Under the pieces are notes generated by a model. The model ran no database searches and was not told where the DNA came from. It was given only the letters and a program-made list of their open reading frames with translations. From Gamarada debralockiae (Eukaryota > Ascomycota > Leotiomycetes > Helotiales > Hyphodiscaceae), in contig NXFV01000717.1 in NCBI GenBank assembly GCA_002803225.1, positions 1-37,471 of the forward strand: a stretch of 37,471 nt of DNA, read 5' to 3'. Below are positions 10,558 to 21,662 of this stretch, piece by piece. The position numbers were made by a program, and so were the translations under genes. Each line of letters opens with the position of its first letter. The stretch's first letter is position 1.

Positions 10558-12228
10558 GGTCAAAAAATCCGTCAAGGAAGTAGAATAGAATGAACACAAA
10601 TGAATGAATTTGCTTGACCAGAAGCAATTAGAGAGTAAAGAAAATCAGACGAACGAGGAATGAGAAGAATGAGGATATCGGTCCGTGAACGCTAGATGTG
10701 CAATTGCAAGCGACTCGGCGTATGATCAGCGCTCTCGGATGATGCACCAAAATTATCAGACGGCCCCGAAACGGACAGCTGGACTTCTGACGTTGAGCTT
10801 GCGGCGCGAGTCGCCAGAAACAATTTTGTCCGCTCCGTGCCCGCTTGTTTCAACTTCTCGGGCGCAAGCTACCCCACAATTGACTGCCTCGCTTAGAACA
10901 TTCTTAACTACCAGCGCGAGGGAAAACTTTCATCTGTGCTTGGAAATAATAGAAGAGTGGCATCAAAATGCAAGAGCGATTGTGTGTTTTGGTGACAGCT
11001 GGATGATATGCGCGTGAAGTTGAAAGACGTTAAGCATTTGACTTCGGAAGCTCCTGCTGCTGCCAAGCCTCATCTGCGGCCAGGGATGTTTCACTCATTC
11101 AACCTAGATCTCACGTGAGGTTGAGAACGTTAATGATTCTATTCTCTGAACTGATCTTGCTCTAAGACTCTGGTCAGGAGGCTGACCTTTCTTGATTGGC
11201 CCTTGACCGAACCAGATGCTTATTTTGATAAACAAGCGTGGTCGTGAGATTGCGTACGGTAGTCGGGATCAGAGAAGACTCCATGAGATGGGTTCTGATA
11301 TGATGAGATGAGATTTCCTGCAAGAACAGAGCGAGGGCCTGTGACTAGAAGCCGGGTACTTGGCGATCATTTTTATGGGACGCGTCGAGAGGGATGCAGA
11401 GGCGCGTTTCTCCGCGTTTAAGATTGCCACATTACGAAAGTAAGAATCATGTCCCAACTGTAGGCGATAAAGAGTGGAAGGGTGATAAGTATGGAAATAT
11501 ATCGATTGGGCGTAAGCTCAAGGGAACTGGAAGGAGGGGTGGAGATCCAGGTTGGCGCTCTGTCCTCAGGGGACGGAAGCGAATCCAATATAGGCGTTTG
11601 TTGGTTAGAATGGCCTATAATTTCTTCTTTCTGTAGCTTTAAGAGAGGTCTTCCCCCCGTTCTAATTCTGAACCTTCAGATATCAGCTAGTCTCTAAAAT
11701 GCCACTATATTTAGCCCTAAAACAGCTCAATTCGAGAGCGTTGGACTTTTCAAACCTTTCCAACTGGGACAACACTTGTGAAGTTGAAGTGAAAATAACA
11801 CGAGGCTAACTCACGACTTAATCGCAGCTCATCCACTCCCATATTGAAGCTATGAATTCGCGGTGAGTATTACAAAACCGCAGCATTGACTTGACAAGGA
11901 AGAGATAAAGAAGGTAAGAGATGGATATCCGTCAAATTTATCAGATCACTAGTCACGTGAGAGCTTCGGTGCTCAGTAGATTTATTTGAAGCTTCATTGG
12001 TTTTCATGATTTATTCTTATGTGTAAAGAAAACATTTTGGATTCGATGTCGACTTGATTTTGTACTGCATAAAATTATGCATGTGCCAAGCTTCTGTTCA
12101 GCTCTATCCAGGGATCGTCGTACATCCTGCCAATGGGGGCAAAATTTGGCCCCAATGGCACAGCGCCATGGATTTGGAATTTCGCGTCTTGCATAGAATA
12201 GTGCATCTTTCCAGTTCCATATGGAACT
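10558..12228. other. 1.7-kb region without a supportable gene
   Basis: Contains CACGTG words at about 11113 and 11954. ORFs at 10685-11017 and 11394-11697 are basic, low in hydrophobic-core character and lack domains, signal peptides or repeats. I looked for a secreted repeat precursor with KR sites, as in dikaritin clusters, and saw none. Confidence 0.35.
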
Positions 12229-13528
12229 TTGACATCAGTCATGTCTTCTCTAGCTGGAGTGAATAATTCTGCTTTCTGGCGTCCAACCATGAGAAGAGCT
12301 TTTAAGAAGTTGCGGCGAGGCTGTAGGACATGTAAGGAGTGTAAAGTTAAAGTAAGTTTTAAAATTATATTAAAACATCATATTAACAAGTCTCATAGTG
12401 TGACGGAAAACATCGGTTATGCGGCAACTGTGCCAGGCGCTTTGTTGGAATCGAGAAATGCAACTTCGATATTTTCATCAAACCCCCAATGTGCTGTCTC
12501 AAAGGAGAAGCCAAAAGCTCAAAGTTTTGATACGACACCTTGTGCAATCGCCAATCTAACCAATCTTCCCACTGGAGTCGATGGATCTACCTCATCTCGC
12601 TTCTTGGAGCTTCGGCTCATGCATCATTACTCAACTTTACTTGTGCACAACTGCCCGATGGACACGACTTACGTGCAAGACAGTTTGTGGGCTGTTGATA
12701 TACCTCAAAAGGGCATTTAAGTGCGAACTCGTACTCAATGCGATCTTGGCAATAGCAGCAAGCATCTCTGGGCGCTGACTCCAAACGACACTTCTCTTGC
12801 TATCGCATCCAGATCCTATTTCGACAAGGCCATTCGGTCGCCTCGCATGGAGCTCGCGCAGCCTGACAGACAGACTGCAGAGTCTTTGCTGGCCACAGCC
12901 GTTCTGTTAACTCATCACACTTGGGTGACTTCATATAGCGTCGCTGCAGATGAGCCATATGTGCTTCCTTGGCAAACTTACTACATGGCCCGAGGTATTC
13001 TTGGCTTGTTCGATCAGATGTTTCCTTGGTTGAAAGGATCAAGGTACTTGTGGATGTTGAACAGCAGCCATTGGTCAATGAAAGTGAAGTTATTTGTCGA
13101 AATGAGTTCTTACAGACTGGTCTAGAGGACTTGCACGTGTTGTCCGAAGCATTTGAAACCGAAGACGTGAATGCGGACAAAGCCGTGTACCAGCAGACTG
13201 CAACGGAGCTTGCTTCGATGTATTCCTCGATCGCAACGGGGGCCCCTCAATCCTGGATACAGCGACGAGTCGCAACCATGCCCTTGCGACTTCCATCCAA
13301 ATTTCTGGAACTGTAGAATTGCACACTCCGATCGTGTTGGCACTGCTAGCTCGAAACATCGTACTGTTGAAGGTAATTGACCCAGTATGGTGGCTACATG
13401 ATGCTGGGAATCACCGGGTCGCCGATTATGCGATTCATGGGATTGAAGGGTTGTTGCCAACGGAATGGAGGTCGGTGATGGAGTGGCCATGGAAAGTTGT
13501 GGATGGAAACATGAATCCTGAACGATAG
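12229..13528 (+). pseudogene. Zn2Cys6 transcription factor, broken by frameshifts
   Basis: The DNA-binding cluster is split by an intron at about 12352-12399 (GTAAGT donor, ATAG acceptor). Splicing gives RRGCRTCKECKVKC and then DGKHRLCGNC...C, the Zn2Cys6 pattern. The probable start is MRRAFKKL at 12289. Downstream, the regulatory region typical of such factors is recognisable but jumps between frames. The pieces are LMHHYSTLLVHNCPMDTTYV, then KCELVLNAILAIAA (12720-12765), then SKHLWALTPNDTSLAIASRS, then VLVDVEQQPLVNESEVICRN (from about 13045), and a last piece ending at 13528. No splice signals explain these shifts. The factor is about 400 residues, shorter than most family members. Its position next to the UstYa pair suggests it once regulated a local cluster. 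Confidence 0.65.
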
Positions 13529-14317
13529 GCCTGTGCTCATATTGTAGACCAGCCACAGCGCGATTTGGCGAGAAACATAATCGTCAACACAACACCTCAC
13601 TCTTTCTCTATCCTTCGTCAAAAGACTCACATACTTCCGCAGATATCCCGATTTTCAAAGAGTTTGAAAAATTTCCATATCCTCGAACAGTTGCAACCCC
13701 TCTTGAAGGGAATGTTCCGAACTTCGTTTTCAATGCCGAGTCACCTTCCTCTCTAGGAAACCCTAGGAAGCCAGGGCGATCCCCCGAAAAGCTTGAGCTT
13801 TTTTCGGGGTTCACAAGTGTGAATTCGTCTCCGCTCTTCCTTGTCTTATCAGTATCCCTTCACAGCAAATTCTATTTCAAGTGGTGCGTTTGTCGTCGTT
13901 AAATTGCGGTCAAGATTCGAGACAAATCCACGTTGTTGCGTGGAATCGATTAATGGGGAAGGAGATACTAGATGTCTGGTGCTATAATCTTTAGCCTATC
14001 GGTTGGGACCTGCACCTTTGTGATTATTACCCCGCTATGTGGCGTAAACGACAGGCACTGCGAGGAACCTGGTGAGAGACCTCGCCCGTGAAAGATAAGC
14101 GTCAGGTACTTCTTATAACCTGGTAATGTTTAGTCCACCAACAGCAAAGCGTGTACAGAAGGACTCTGGGGCTCCTTGCAGGCTCACAAACAAGGTGCCA
14201 TGTCTCCATACCTATCAGGTAGTCCCTCCGACTATTCCATTGGATAATTGATAGTTCAATATCAATGCGAAGCTACCCATACCATGATTCCCCTCCCCAC
14301 AGTTGCATTTGCGCAGA
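13529..14317. other. Intergenic, no gene seen
   Basis: No coding signal beyond the end of the broken regulator. It contains a GC-rich hairpin, listed separately. Confidence 0.3.
13782..13809. repeat. Short perfect-stem hairpin
   Basis: CCCCGAAAAGC faces GCTTTTTTCGGGG across a 4-nt loop, allowing for two unpaired Ts. It looks like a rho-independent terminator but this is a eukaryote; it is probably incidental or a transposon footprint. Confidence 0.4.
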
Positions 14318-14504
14318 GATACTTTCGTACAGCGCGCAACAATCTGAACTTTCTGTCTGAGATTCAACGAGCTATTTAAACCTATTACAGTAAAGTCCAG
14401 CTAAATCCTGAGTCTCTATTGGTTGGTCCCCCTTGTTACCATAGAATCATCGAGAGGCGTACAGATAAAAAAGGACAGATTGTTGCGCGCTGTACGAAAG
14501 TATC
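14318..14504. repeat. 29-bp perfect inverted repeat upstream of the sedolisin gene
   Basis: Arms at 14318-14346 and 14476-14504 are exact reverse complements (29 of 29), starting GATACTTTCGTACAGCG. Similarity fades inwards through a pyrimidine-rich stretch. The left arm is preceded by pyrimidine/GC-rich sequence. Between the arms, at 14389-14411, is TACAGTAAAGTCCAGC, which resembles the TIR of the MITE at 24997. This may be a fold-back element or MITE remnant about 260 bp upstream of the start codon. Confidence 0.65.
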
Positions 14505-14760
14505 CGGATTCCGGGCAGTTTATTGAACGTGTTGATAGGGATTTCATCTCGAAGACACGGCAACCTCCCCGACAAAGGCCTGTCATGCGCTGGAACCTGA
14601 CTTTCATCCATGTCGATTCCACCCGAGAAACATGCACCATGCTTCCTGAGGCCGTGGAACAACTGAGCTCCATGTGCGTGTGGGGAGCTCTCGACTTGAA
14701 AAAGAGCTCTGCGTCCACTTACTTTACTCTACAGCTCCGTCTCACTCACCACATCTCAAG

Positions 14761-17237
14761 ATGTTTGCATTGAAGCTTGCTATCGTTGCTGCCACCGCGG
14801 CTCTCTCCAATGCCGCACCTGCGCCAATCAAGCATGCATTGCACGAAAAGCGCGAGGCTCCTCTTTCGAACTGGGTCAAAGTGGCTCGAATCGAGAGCAG
14901 TGCAATTTTGCCCATGCGCATCGGGCTGACCCAGAGCAACCTTGACAAAGGCCATGATTTGCTCATGGAAGTGTAGGTCCTCCCTAATTCTCAACTCAAT
15001 TGAAAACTCCTGCGCAGCAGCAAAGCAATTGATGCGTGGCTAATCCATCATCAGGTCGCATCCAGATTCTCCGAAGTTCGGTCAATACTGGACTCCCGAA
15101 GATATCCACGACATGTTTGCGCCGGCCGATGAAAGTGTCCAAGCTGTCAGAGAATGGCTCACAATGTTTGGCATCCACGACTCGCGCGTTGTGCATTCAG
15201 ACAATAAGGGCTGGCTAGCATTTGATGCTACTGTCGAGGAAGCAGAGAAATTGCTACTGACTGAATACTATGAGCACGAGCACCGTCATAGTCCCAATAT
15301 CAGAGTTGGATGTGATGAGTACGAGGCTTCTCTCTTTCAATTGAAGCTCGCTAATTGCTCTACAGGTACCACGTTCCAGAGCACCTCCAGCCGCACATCG
15401 ACTACATTACTCCTGGAATTAAGCTTACTCCTGTGGTGAAGCGGGATGTCAAGGTGGAACGCCGGACTAAGCCTACATTCGCGAAATCCAACCATATGCT
15501 TCCTGCTCCTGAGAACTGGAATTACAAGCCCCCTGGAGCTGGAAGCTTACCAGAGGACGTCCAAGGATGTGGCGTTAACATCACCCCGCCGTGTTGGAGG
15601 GCCCTATACGGAATTCCGGAAGGTCTGCCAGCATCGAAGGGAAATTCTCTCGGCCTCTTTGAGCAAGGCGATTATTTTGCAAAATCAGACATCAAATCCT
15701 ATTTCGAGACGTTTTCCCCAAATGTGCCTCCGGATACCTTACCCATCCCTGCCCTTATTGACGGAGCAAATTTCTCGGTTCCTGCATATGCCACCGGTCT
15801 TGATACTGGAGAGTCAGATATTGACCTTGACATTGCGTAAGTTTAATGGTTTGACTCTCTTTTCGGTTTGACACTAATTCAACTTAGAATTTCCTTGCTT
15901 TACCCACAAACTGTCACCCTCTACCAAGTCGACGATCAGATCTATTCTCCAGCTGAAGTCGCTCTTGTGAACACGTTCAACACGTTTCTGGATGCTCTTG
16001 ATGGTGTAAGTCTTGCTAAGCTTTTAGCTCAAGGGGCATTGTTGATCCTTTCTAGTCATACTGCACTTACACCGCCTATGGCGAGACTGGAGACGATCCA
16101 TCTATTGATCCCATCTATCCCGACCCTGCACCTGGCGGGTATAAAGGTGAATACGCATGCACACCAGGGCCAATCTACAATTACTGACTTCAAGACAGGA
16201 CAGCTTCAATGCGGGGTCTTCAAGCCTACCAATGTTATCAGCGCGTCCTATGGAGAGGCTGAGGCTGATCTTCCTTACAATTACACGCACCGCCAATGCA
16301 ATGAGTTTATGAAACTAGGTCTTCAAGGAGTATCAATGCTTTTCGCCTCTGGGGATTATGGCGTTGCGTCTTATCCAGGAGACGGAGACGCAAACGGCTG
16401 CCTAGGCCCAGAAGGCACAATATTTAATCCCCAGTACCCATCCAACTGCCCATACGGTTCGTATTCTCAATTTACTTTCTTCATATGGGTTGTTTCCGAA
16501 GTTGCTATATATGGTTCAGGCGTTCGCGTCCGAACTCTATACTCCGCTCTATTCTAGAGGGAATAATGCTGACTTTAAGTTCCTGAACAGTCACATCGGT
16601 TGGGGGCACCATGCTCTATGCCGACCAGACTATCCTAGACCAGGAGAGCGTCATGCAATGGAATCTAAGTGGAAAAGCCGTAAACTTCAGTTCATCGGGA
16701 GGATTTTCCAACTATTTCCCTCAGCCTGATTATCAGAAGGCTGCCATCGCAGAGTATTTTGCAGCCCACAGTCCTTCTTATCCTTACTACTCAGAGTTCC
16801 AGGTCGACCTGAACACTACAAAAGGTTTGTACAACCGAATTGGCAGAGGATATCCTGATGTTGCTTCCAATGGAGCTTTTATGCCTGCCTTCGTCAATGG
16901 AGAGCTTAGCCATTGGTTTGGAGCCAGTCTTGCTTCTCCCACTTTCGCATCCATCTTGACCTTGGTTAGTCAACCTCCAGAAAACGCCAACTTTGGACTG
17001 GCTAATCAAAATTCTTTGTAGCTCAACGAGGAACGCCTCGCATGCGACAAGGGTCCAATCGGTTTTGTGAACCCGGTTCTTTACGCCCACCCAGAAGTGT
17101 TAAATGATATCGTCAATGGTACCAACCTTGGATGTGGTAGCGATGGCTTCCAAGCTGTCAAAGGCTGGGATCCTGTCACTGGTCTTGGTACTGCAAACTA
17201 CCCCAAAATGAAGGAGCTGTGGTTGTCGTTGCCATAG
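14761..17237 (+). CDS. Secreted sedolisin (S53), tripeptidyl-peptidase type, 667 aa
   Basis: Eight exons: 14761-14972, 15055-15318, 15366-15836, 15888-16005, 16056-16146, 16199-16456, 16591-16964 and 17022-17237; all phases agree. Residues 1-18 are a signal peptide (MFALKLAIVAATAALSNA). A pro-domain follows (SHPDSPKFGQYW, then the PEHLQPHIDYITPG region), with KR before the mature enzyme. Catalytic residues of the family are visible: Glu and Asp in GESDID, the oxyanion Asp in FASGDYGVAS, and Ser in FGASLASPT. The C-terminal calcium-site region (DPVTGLGTANY) is present. These acid-active proteases release tripeptides from protein N-termini outside the cell, for nutrition or virulence. Intron 6 (134 nt) is much longer than the others. 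It ends convergent to PEX1, 199 bp away. Confidence 0.92.
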
Positions 17238-17436
17238 TTGTGAACTGAGCTGAGAGTTCGGTCCTCAGGCCAGAGACGTGACTGCATTCTAGAGTTGCTT
17301 TGAGGTTTTAAGTATTTAGTGAGACAAAATTATAGCCTTCGACACTTGATCTCTCTTTTATCTTCGCACAATGCCAACTATGGAAAGAGAACGGCACCAT
17401 AAATGATCTATTTTCGACGCATCTAGCGTTCCGTAT

Positions 17437-20400
17437 CTACATCAAGCTACTCCTCCCACCAACCTCTGTACCTCCTTGCCCGCTCGGCATCTCGCCGTTT
17501 CTGCCCACCACAAACTCCCTATAAATGCTCTCTAGCCGACGCCTCTCCTCCGCGCTGATACTAGCACGTGTACTTTGTAAACTCTTCTCGATGTGTCGCC
17601 ATCTGATCACCACATCCTGCTGCTCCTTCTCCTCTTTCACTCCCTTTCCTTCCTCCTGATTCCCTCCCCGCTGCGCCATCTTGGCGCGTTTCTTAGCTTT
17701 CTTGATCTCTTCCAACTTGGCGGAAATTGCTGCTCGTTCGGCAAGTAGTTTGGATTTGTTCTGTCCGGAATTTGCCCTAGCTTCAGCCTCCGCGCGATCC
17801 TCGTCTTCTCCATACCTGAACTGGACAAAATTTCTCGACGAGCCACTCCCTGAGTGGGCACCATTCGTCTTTCCTACACCTTTCTTCCCAGTCCCCATCT
17901 CCGCATGTTCCTGATCACCAAGAACGTCATGGATAGCTTCCAAATGCGCGTTGTAAACCAGGGCTTGCAAATCCGCTCCACTGTATCCCTCCGTTCTTCT
18001 AGCGATCTCTTCGAGGCCTCCCTCAGCACTGCGCGTGATTTCCTCTGAGAGGTGGAGTTTTTTGCCCAGAGCGAGGAGGATGTCAATCCGATCCTCGAGA
18101 TTCGGGAGGTCGCAGATGAGTGACTTGTCAAGACGTCCAGGGCGGAGGAGCGCGGGGTCAATGAGATCTGGGCGGCTGGTAGCAGCCAAAACGTAGACAC
18201 CCGACAAGCCTTCCGCACCATCCATCTGCGTTAGTAGTTGATTGACAACACGATCCGTCACACCAGTGGAGTCATGGCCTCGCTTTGGAGCAATAGAGTC
18301 GAACTCATCGAAGAACAGCACGCACGGTCTTGCGGCTTCAGCACGCTCGAACAGATCACGAACGGACTTCTCAGAAGCGCCGATATATTTGTTCAGAATT
18401 TCCGGCCCCTTGACGGAGATGAAATTGAGGCCGCATTCGCCTGCTACGGCCGATGCGAGGAGTGTTTTCCCGCAGCCGGGGAAGCCGTAAAGAAGAAGGC
18501 CCGAGCGGAGTCGAAGGGGACATTGGGCAAAGATGGGGGCATAGGTCGTCGGGTATTGGAGGGTTTCGAGGAGGATTTTGCGTGTCTCTTTGAGTCCACC
18601 TATGGAATCGAACGTAGTTGTTGAGGTTTGAAGAGTGACGTTTCGGAGGGAGGCGGGTGTGAAGCCTTTCAAAGCTGAGGTGAAATCTTCCCGGCTTAGG
18701 TGTATGATCGACGAGTCCTGGTTTTTGGGAGCTAGAGAGACGGAGCGGATCAACGCTTCGCTTCGAGCACGTGCTACAAGCAAGACAAGATCTCCTGGCA
18801 TGTAGCCGTCTGTTTCTCCAGCAAGATCCAGGAAATCGAGAGAGGGGTCAATGACATAGCCGTCGGATTTGGGAGCTGATGAAGGACGGCTGGCTGAGCT
18901 GGCGCCGTCCATCCAAGCGCCATCTTCGCCTTCACTGGCACTTCCATCTGCGGTTGTAGGTCGGCTTCCATGACTAGGTTGCTGCTCTTGGCTGCTTGGC
19001 TCTGTAGCATTTTGCTTCACCACCATTTCCATGACCCTTCTTCTCCCTTCTTTATTCGGGGCTTTCAAACTCACGATTTCTCGGACCACGTGGCCACCAA
19101 CAATTACGTTGTGCAGAGATTCCTTTGCTTGAGCGGTGGCGAGCAATACGACGCCACTGTCCCTACCACAGTACTGCCTCACAACGGCGCAGATTCCTTC
19201 ACTGATCTGTCGACTTCGGCCATTCTCGTTCCCAACTTCAAGCTCAGTTTCCACCGGACATAGCTTGTCAAGGTCATCAAGTATGACTACTGATTTGCCT
19301 CCAAGTCTGGCACCCCATGATGCAGCCATAAAGACTCGAGTGAATGTTTCCTTGATCGTTGAAACACGAGTCTCATCCGTCACGAGCTTCCGACAGGAGA
19401 AGTAGGTAGTGTGGAAGAGTGTTTCTGATCGCAGCCGATGTGCTAAGAGATGTGCAACAGCTGTTTTCCCAGCACCCAAAGCCCCTGTAAGTAAGACAGA
19501 GGACAAATGCGACAAATGCGACTGTAGCTGATCGATAAAATTATCAATTCCAACAAGTACGGGAACTTGTTCTGGCAGAGGGTCTCCAACCAAAGCTTCC
19601 CCCGAAAGAGATAATGGTCGAGGTATCGCTGCTTGAACCTCGATTGTAAACTTCCGCTCTGATCCGAGGAACCAGTTGCAAGTAGGTTTCCCCAACTCTG
19701 ACGGTGGATGATCAAACCTAATCATGCCGCCTTCCCAGCCTGAGATTCGACCGGGGCCAGCCATACCTCCCAAAACAGAGCCATCTGTCAACGGGCCATC
19801 CAAGAGACCGTCGGAATTATCCTGCCTCCCGTATAGTTTCATGATCCGCCTGCCAGCCTCTTCTCGCTCTGCCTTTGATTCTCCTCCAAATTTGAGACCT
19901 TCACTAGCTTTAGTGACGCTGACAGCAAATGGGTACACTTTAATCACGTGGGGGCCACTCTTTGCCGGTTGTGAGGCATCCTTGGATGCTGATGAGACCT
20001 TGGCAATCTGTGGAGGAGCTGGCTCAAGTTTGACAATGCCGCCAATTATACCATCGCAGCCCATAGATGCACACAGTGCTGAGGACAGCGCAATATGGTG
20101 GCTGTCGGGCGGATCATCCCAGGCCATCAATTTTGCAACCAGCTTTGAAGTGGGCTTCCCGGCGCTCCCAGCGCTTTCAATCTCCTGCTGTTGTTTCTGG
20201 GGATCGACGGGATTTTGTAGGCTCGCGGGTTTGATCACAGTGATGCATACCCAAGTCACTCCCTTTAATGCCTTTGAAAGTAGTACGTCTCGGTCCACCC
20301 AAACCCTTAATCCTTGGTCTTCCATATCTTTACCAGCCTCGAAGTACTCCCCAATTTTGCTTCGATCGAGGCCTCGGAAGAACATGGATGGTGCTGTTTC

Positions 20401-21132
20401 TTCCCTGCCACTCCTGCGGCGAACAGTACTTGCACCACTTCTCGCTCCAGCACTCTTTCTTGATGTGACGCTACGGTTCTCTCCAGACGATCGGGAAGGC
20501 TTCGATCTCGATTTCGGTGCCACAATCACCTCCCCACCAGGGTCTAATTTTGCGAACGGCGAAGTCGACGGTGGGGCAGGTTCGAGAGCAGTTATGATGA
20601 TATTAGCAGTAGACGTAGGGGATAGATGTAACGTTAGAGGATGTCTCGTTTGTGCGGAGCCGTCTGAAGAAACGAAATTTGGATTGGGCAGGGCGCGTAT
20701 TTGGTTGACGAAGTTGAGCTCGAGGAAGTTGGCATGCAACTCTATGATCTCCCAGTCCTCTGGTGTCGATGGTTCTATGTGGATAGTATGCGCAATAGGA
20801 GGATCCATGTGTAAGCTCGCGGTAACTTTTTGGCCGTCTGATATCCCTAATGTCTGCGCGAACGTCGCATCGATCTCCACTAGCTGCACTTCTTGATCTC
20901 GACTAGGTGGCTTTCCTCTCGCGCCACTTATGCCATCTCTATCCACAATCGCCGCAAGCTTGCGCTTGCTCTGCATACCCGTCCATCCTACGAATATGGA
21001 TCTGTATGATGGAGCACCTTTCGTGTCGATGCTGGGTTGAGACGGAAGGCGGTAGCTGAGTTCTATTATAACATTTTGCGCAGGCTTAAGGGAGGTCAGT
21101 GAGCTGCAGAAGGAGATTTGGGTAGGGGGCAT
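17437..21132 (-). CDS. PEX1: Peroxisomal AAA ATPase Pex1, 1231 aa
   Basis: A single exon. The N-terminal region has the Pex1 double-psi-barrel-type domain (about 1-200). A low-complexity Ser/Arg linker follows. AAA domain D1 has Walker A GALGAGKT (about 551-558) and Walker B VVILDDLDKL (about 613-622). D2 has Walker A GFPGCGKT (about 883-890), Walker B CVLFFDEFDS (about 936-945), and DPALLRPGRLDKS (about 996-1008) with the arginine-finger region. Pex1 with Pex6 forms the motor that pulls the ubiquitinated receptor Pex5 out of the peroxisomal membrane, so matrix protein import can continue. D2 is the conserved active ring; D1 is degenerate, as known for Pex1. The C-terminus is Lys/Glu-rich. 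It shares a 530-bp promoter with MCM7. Confidence 0.95.
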   Translation of the reverse strand: MPPTQISFCSSLTSLKPAQNVIIELSYRLPSQPSIDTKGAPSYRSIFVGWTGMQSKRKLAAIVDRDGISGARGKPPSRDQEVQLVEIDATFAQTLGISDGQKVTASLHMDPPIAHTIHIEPSTPEDWEIIELHANFLELNFVNQIRALPNPNFVSSDGSAQTRHPLTLHLSPTSTANIIITALEPAPPSTSPFAKLDPGGEVIVAPKSRSKPSRSSGENRSVTSRKSAGARSGASTVRRRSGREETAPSMFFRGLDRSKIGEYFEAGKDMEDQGLRVWVDRDVLLSKALKGVTWVCITVIKPASLQNPVDPQKQQQEIESAGSAGKPTSKLVAKLMAWDDPPDSHHIALSSALCASMGCDGIIGGIVKLEPAPPQIAKVSSASKDASQPAKSGPHVIKVYPFAVSVTKASEGLKFGGESKAEREEAGRRIMKLYGRQDNSDGLLDGPLTDGSVLGGMAGPGRISGWEGGMIRFDHPPSELGKPTCNWFLGSERKFTIEVQAAIPRPLSLSGEALVGDPLPEQVPVLVGIDNFIDQLQSHLSHLSSVLLTGALGAGKTAVAHLLAHRLRSETLFHTTYFSCRKLVTDETRVSTIKETFTRVFMAASWGARLGGKSVVILDDLDKLCPVETELEVGNENGRSRQISEGICAVVRQYCGRDSGVVLLATAQAKESLHNVIVGGHVVREIVSLKAPNKEGRRRVMEMVVKQNATEPSSQEQQPSHGSRPTTADGSASEGEDGAWMDGASSASRPSSAPKSDGYVIDPSLDFLDLAGETDGYMPGDLVLLVARARSEALIRSVSLAPKNQDSSIIHLSREDFTSALKGFTPASLRNVTLQTSTTTFDSIGGLKETRKILLETLQYPTTYAPIFAQCPLRLRSGLLLYGFPGCGKTLLASAVAGECGLNFISVKGPEILNKYIGASEKSVRDLFERAEAARPCVLFFDEFDSIAPKRGHDSTGVTDRVVNQLLTQMDGAEGLSGVYVLAATSRPDLIDPALLRPGRLDKSLICDLPNLEDRIDILLALGKKLHLSEEITRSAEGGLEEIARRTEGYSGADLQALVYNAHLEAIHDVLGDQEHAEMGTGKKGVGKTNGAHSGSGSSRNFVQFRYGEDEDRAEAEARANSGQNKSKLLAERAAISAKLEEIKKAKKRAKMAQRGGNQEEGKGVKEEKEQQDVVIRWRHIEKSLQSTRASISAEERRRLESIYREFVVGRNGEMPSGQGGTEVGGRSSLM

Positions 21133-21429
21133 ACCGTGTTTAAATTGACAAGTAATGAATATAGAGATGACGGTAGGTTGACCAGGCAGTTTTTGAGATG
21201 AATGAGTGATATTTCGGCGGATGTAGCTTGGCTATTACGCCTCCTTGAATCGGGAGCCATCCTTCAAGAAGAATATATGAAAAGAACGGAAGGAATTGGG
21301 AGGCGCTGGATGCTGAGAAGCTTAACAACTTTGCGCCGGATCCGAAGATGAGTGTCAAGCCGAGGTCTGGAAAGCGAAAGCTCAAGCCACAGTTCAAACG
21401 TTCACCAGCCACACCATTTTCCCACTAAA

Positions 21430-21454
21430 ACGCGAAATCGCGAAAACGACGCGT
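21430..21454. promoter_or_regulatory. MCB/SCB-like cell-cycle box cluster in the PEX1-MCM7 promoter
   Basis: Three boxes lie within 25 bp: ACGCGAAA (21430-21437), TCGCGAAAA (21438-21446) and ACGCGT (21449-21454). ACGCGT is the MluI cell-cycle box bound by MBF, and CGCGAAA resembles the Swi4/SBF core. In fungi these drive G1/S expression of replication genes, including MCM genes. They sit 209 bp upstream of the MCM7 ATG and 298 bp upstream of the PEX1 ATG. Confidence 0.7.
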
Positions 21455-21662
21455 TTCAGCGCGATTTCATTTTCCAGCCGCCTTGAAAGTTCAACCTCTG
21501 CACAGGTTGCCCGCGCCCTCCTCCATTCCAGTTCACTCCCAATCCAAAGCAACACCATTTCGATTGTGCCCTTAGATTTCCAATACGTTCGCCATCGTTC
21601 TCGCGACCTATTTGTTGATCAATCGTATTTACCTCCCAAAGTTTCAGGGGCTTCGCGCAAAG

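Noticed and set aside
10685..11697. Several small basic ORFs tested as a possible RiPP precursor
   Set aside because: None has a signal peptide, repeats or KR-spaced core sequences.
19724..20896. 390-residue plus-strand ORF
   Set aside because: It is the antisense of PEX1; Ser/Leu/Pro-rich with no domain, a shadow of the real gene.
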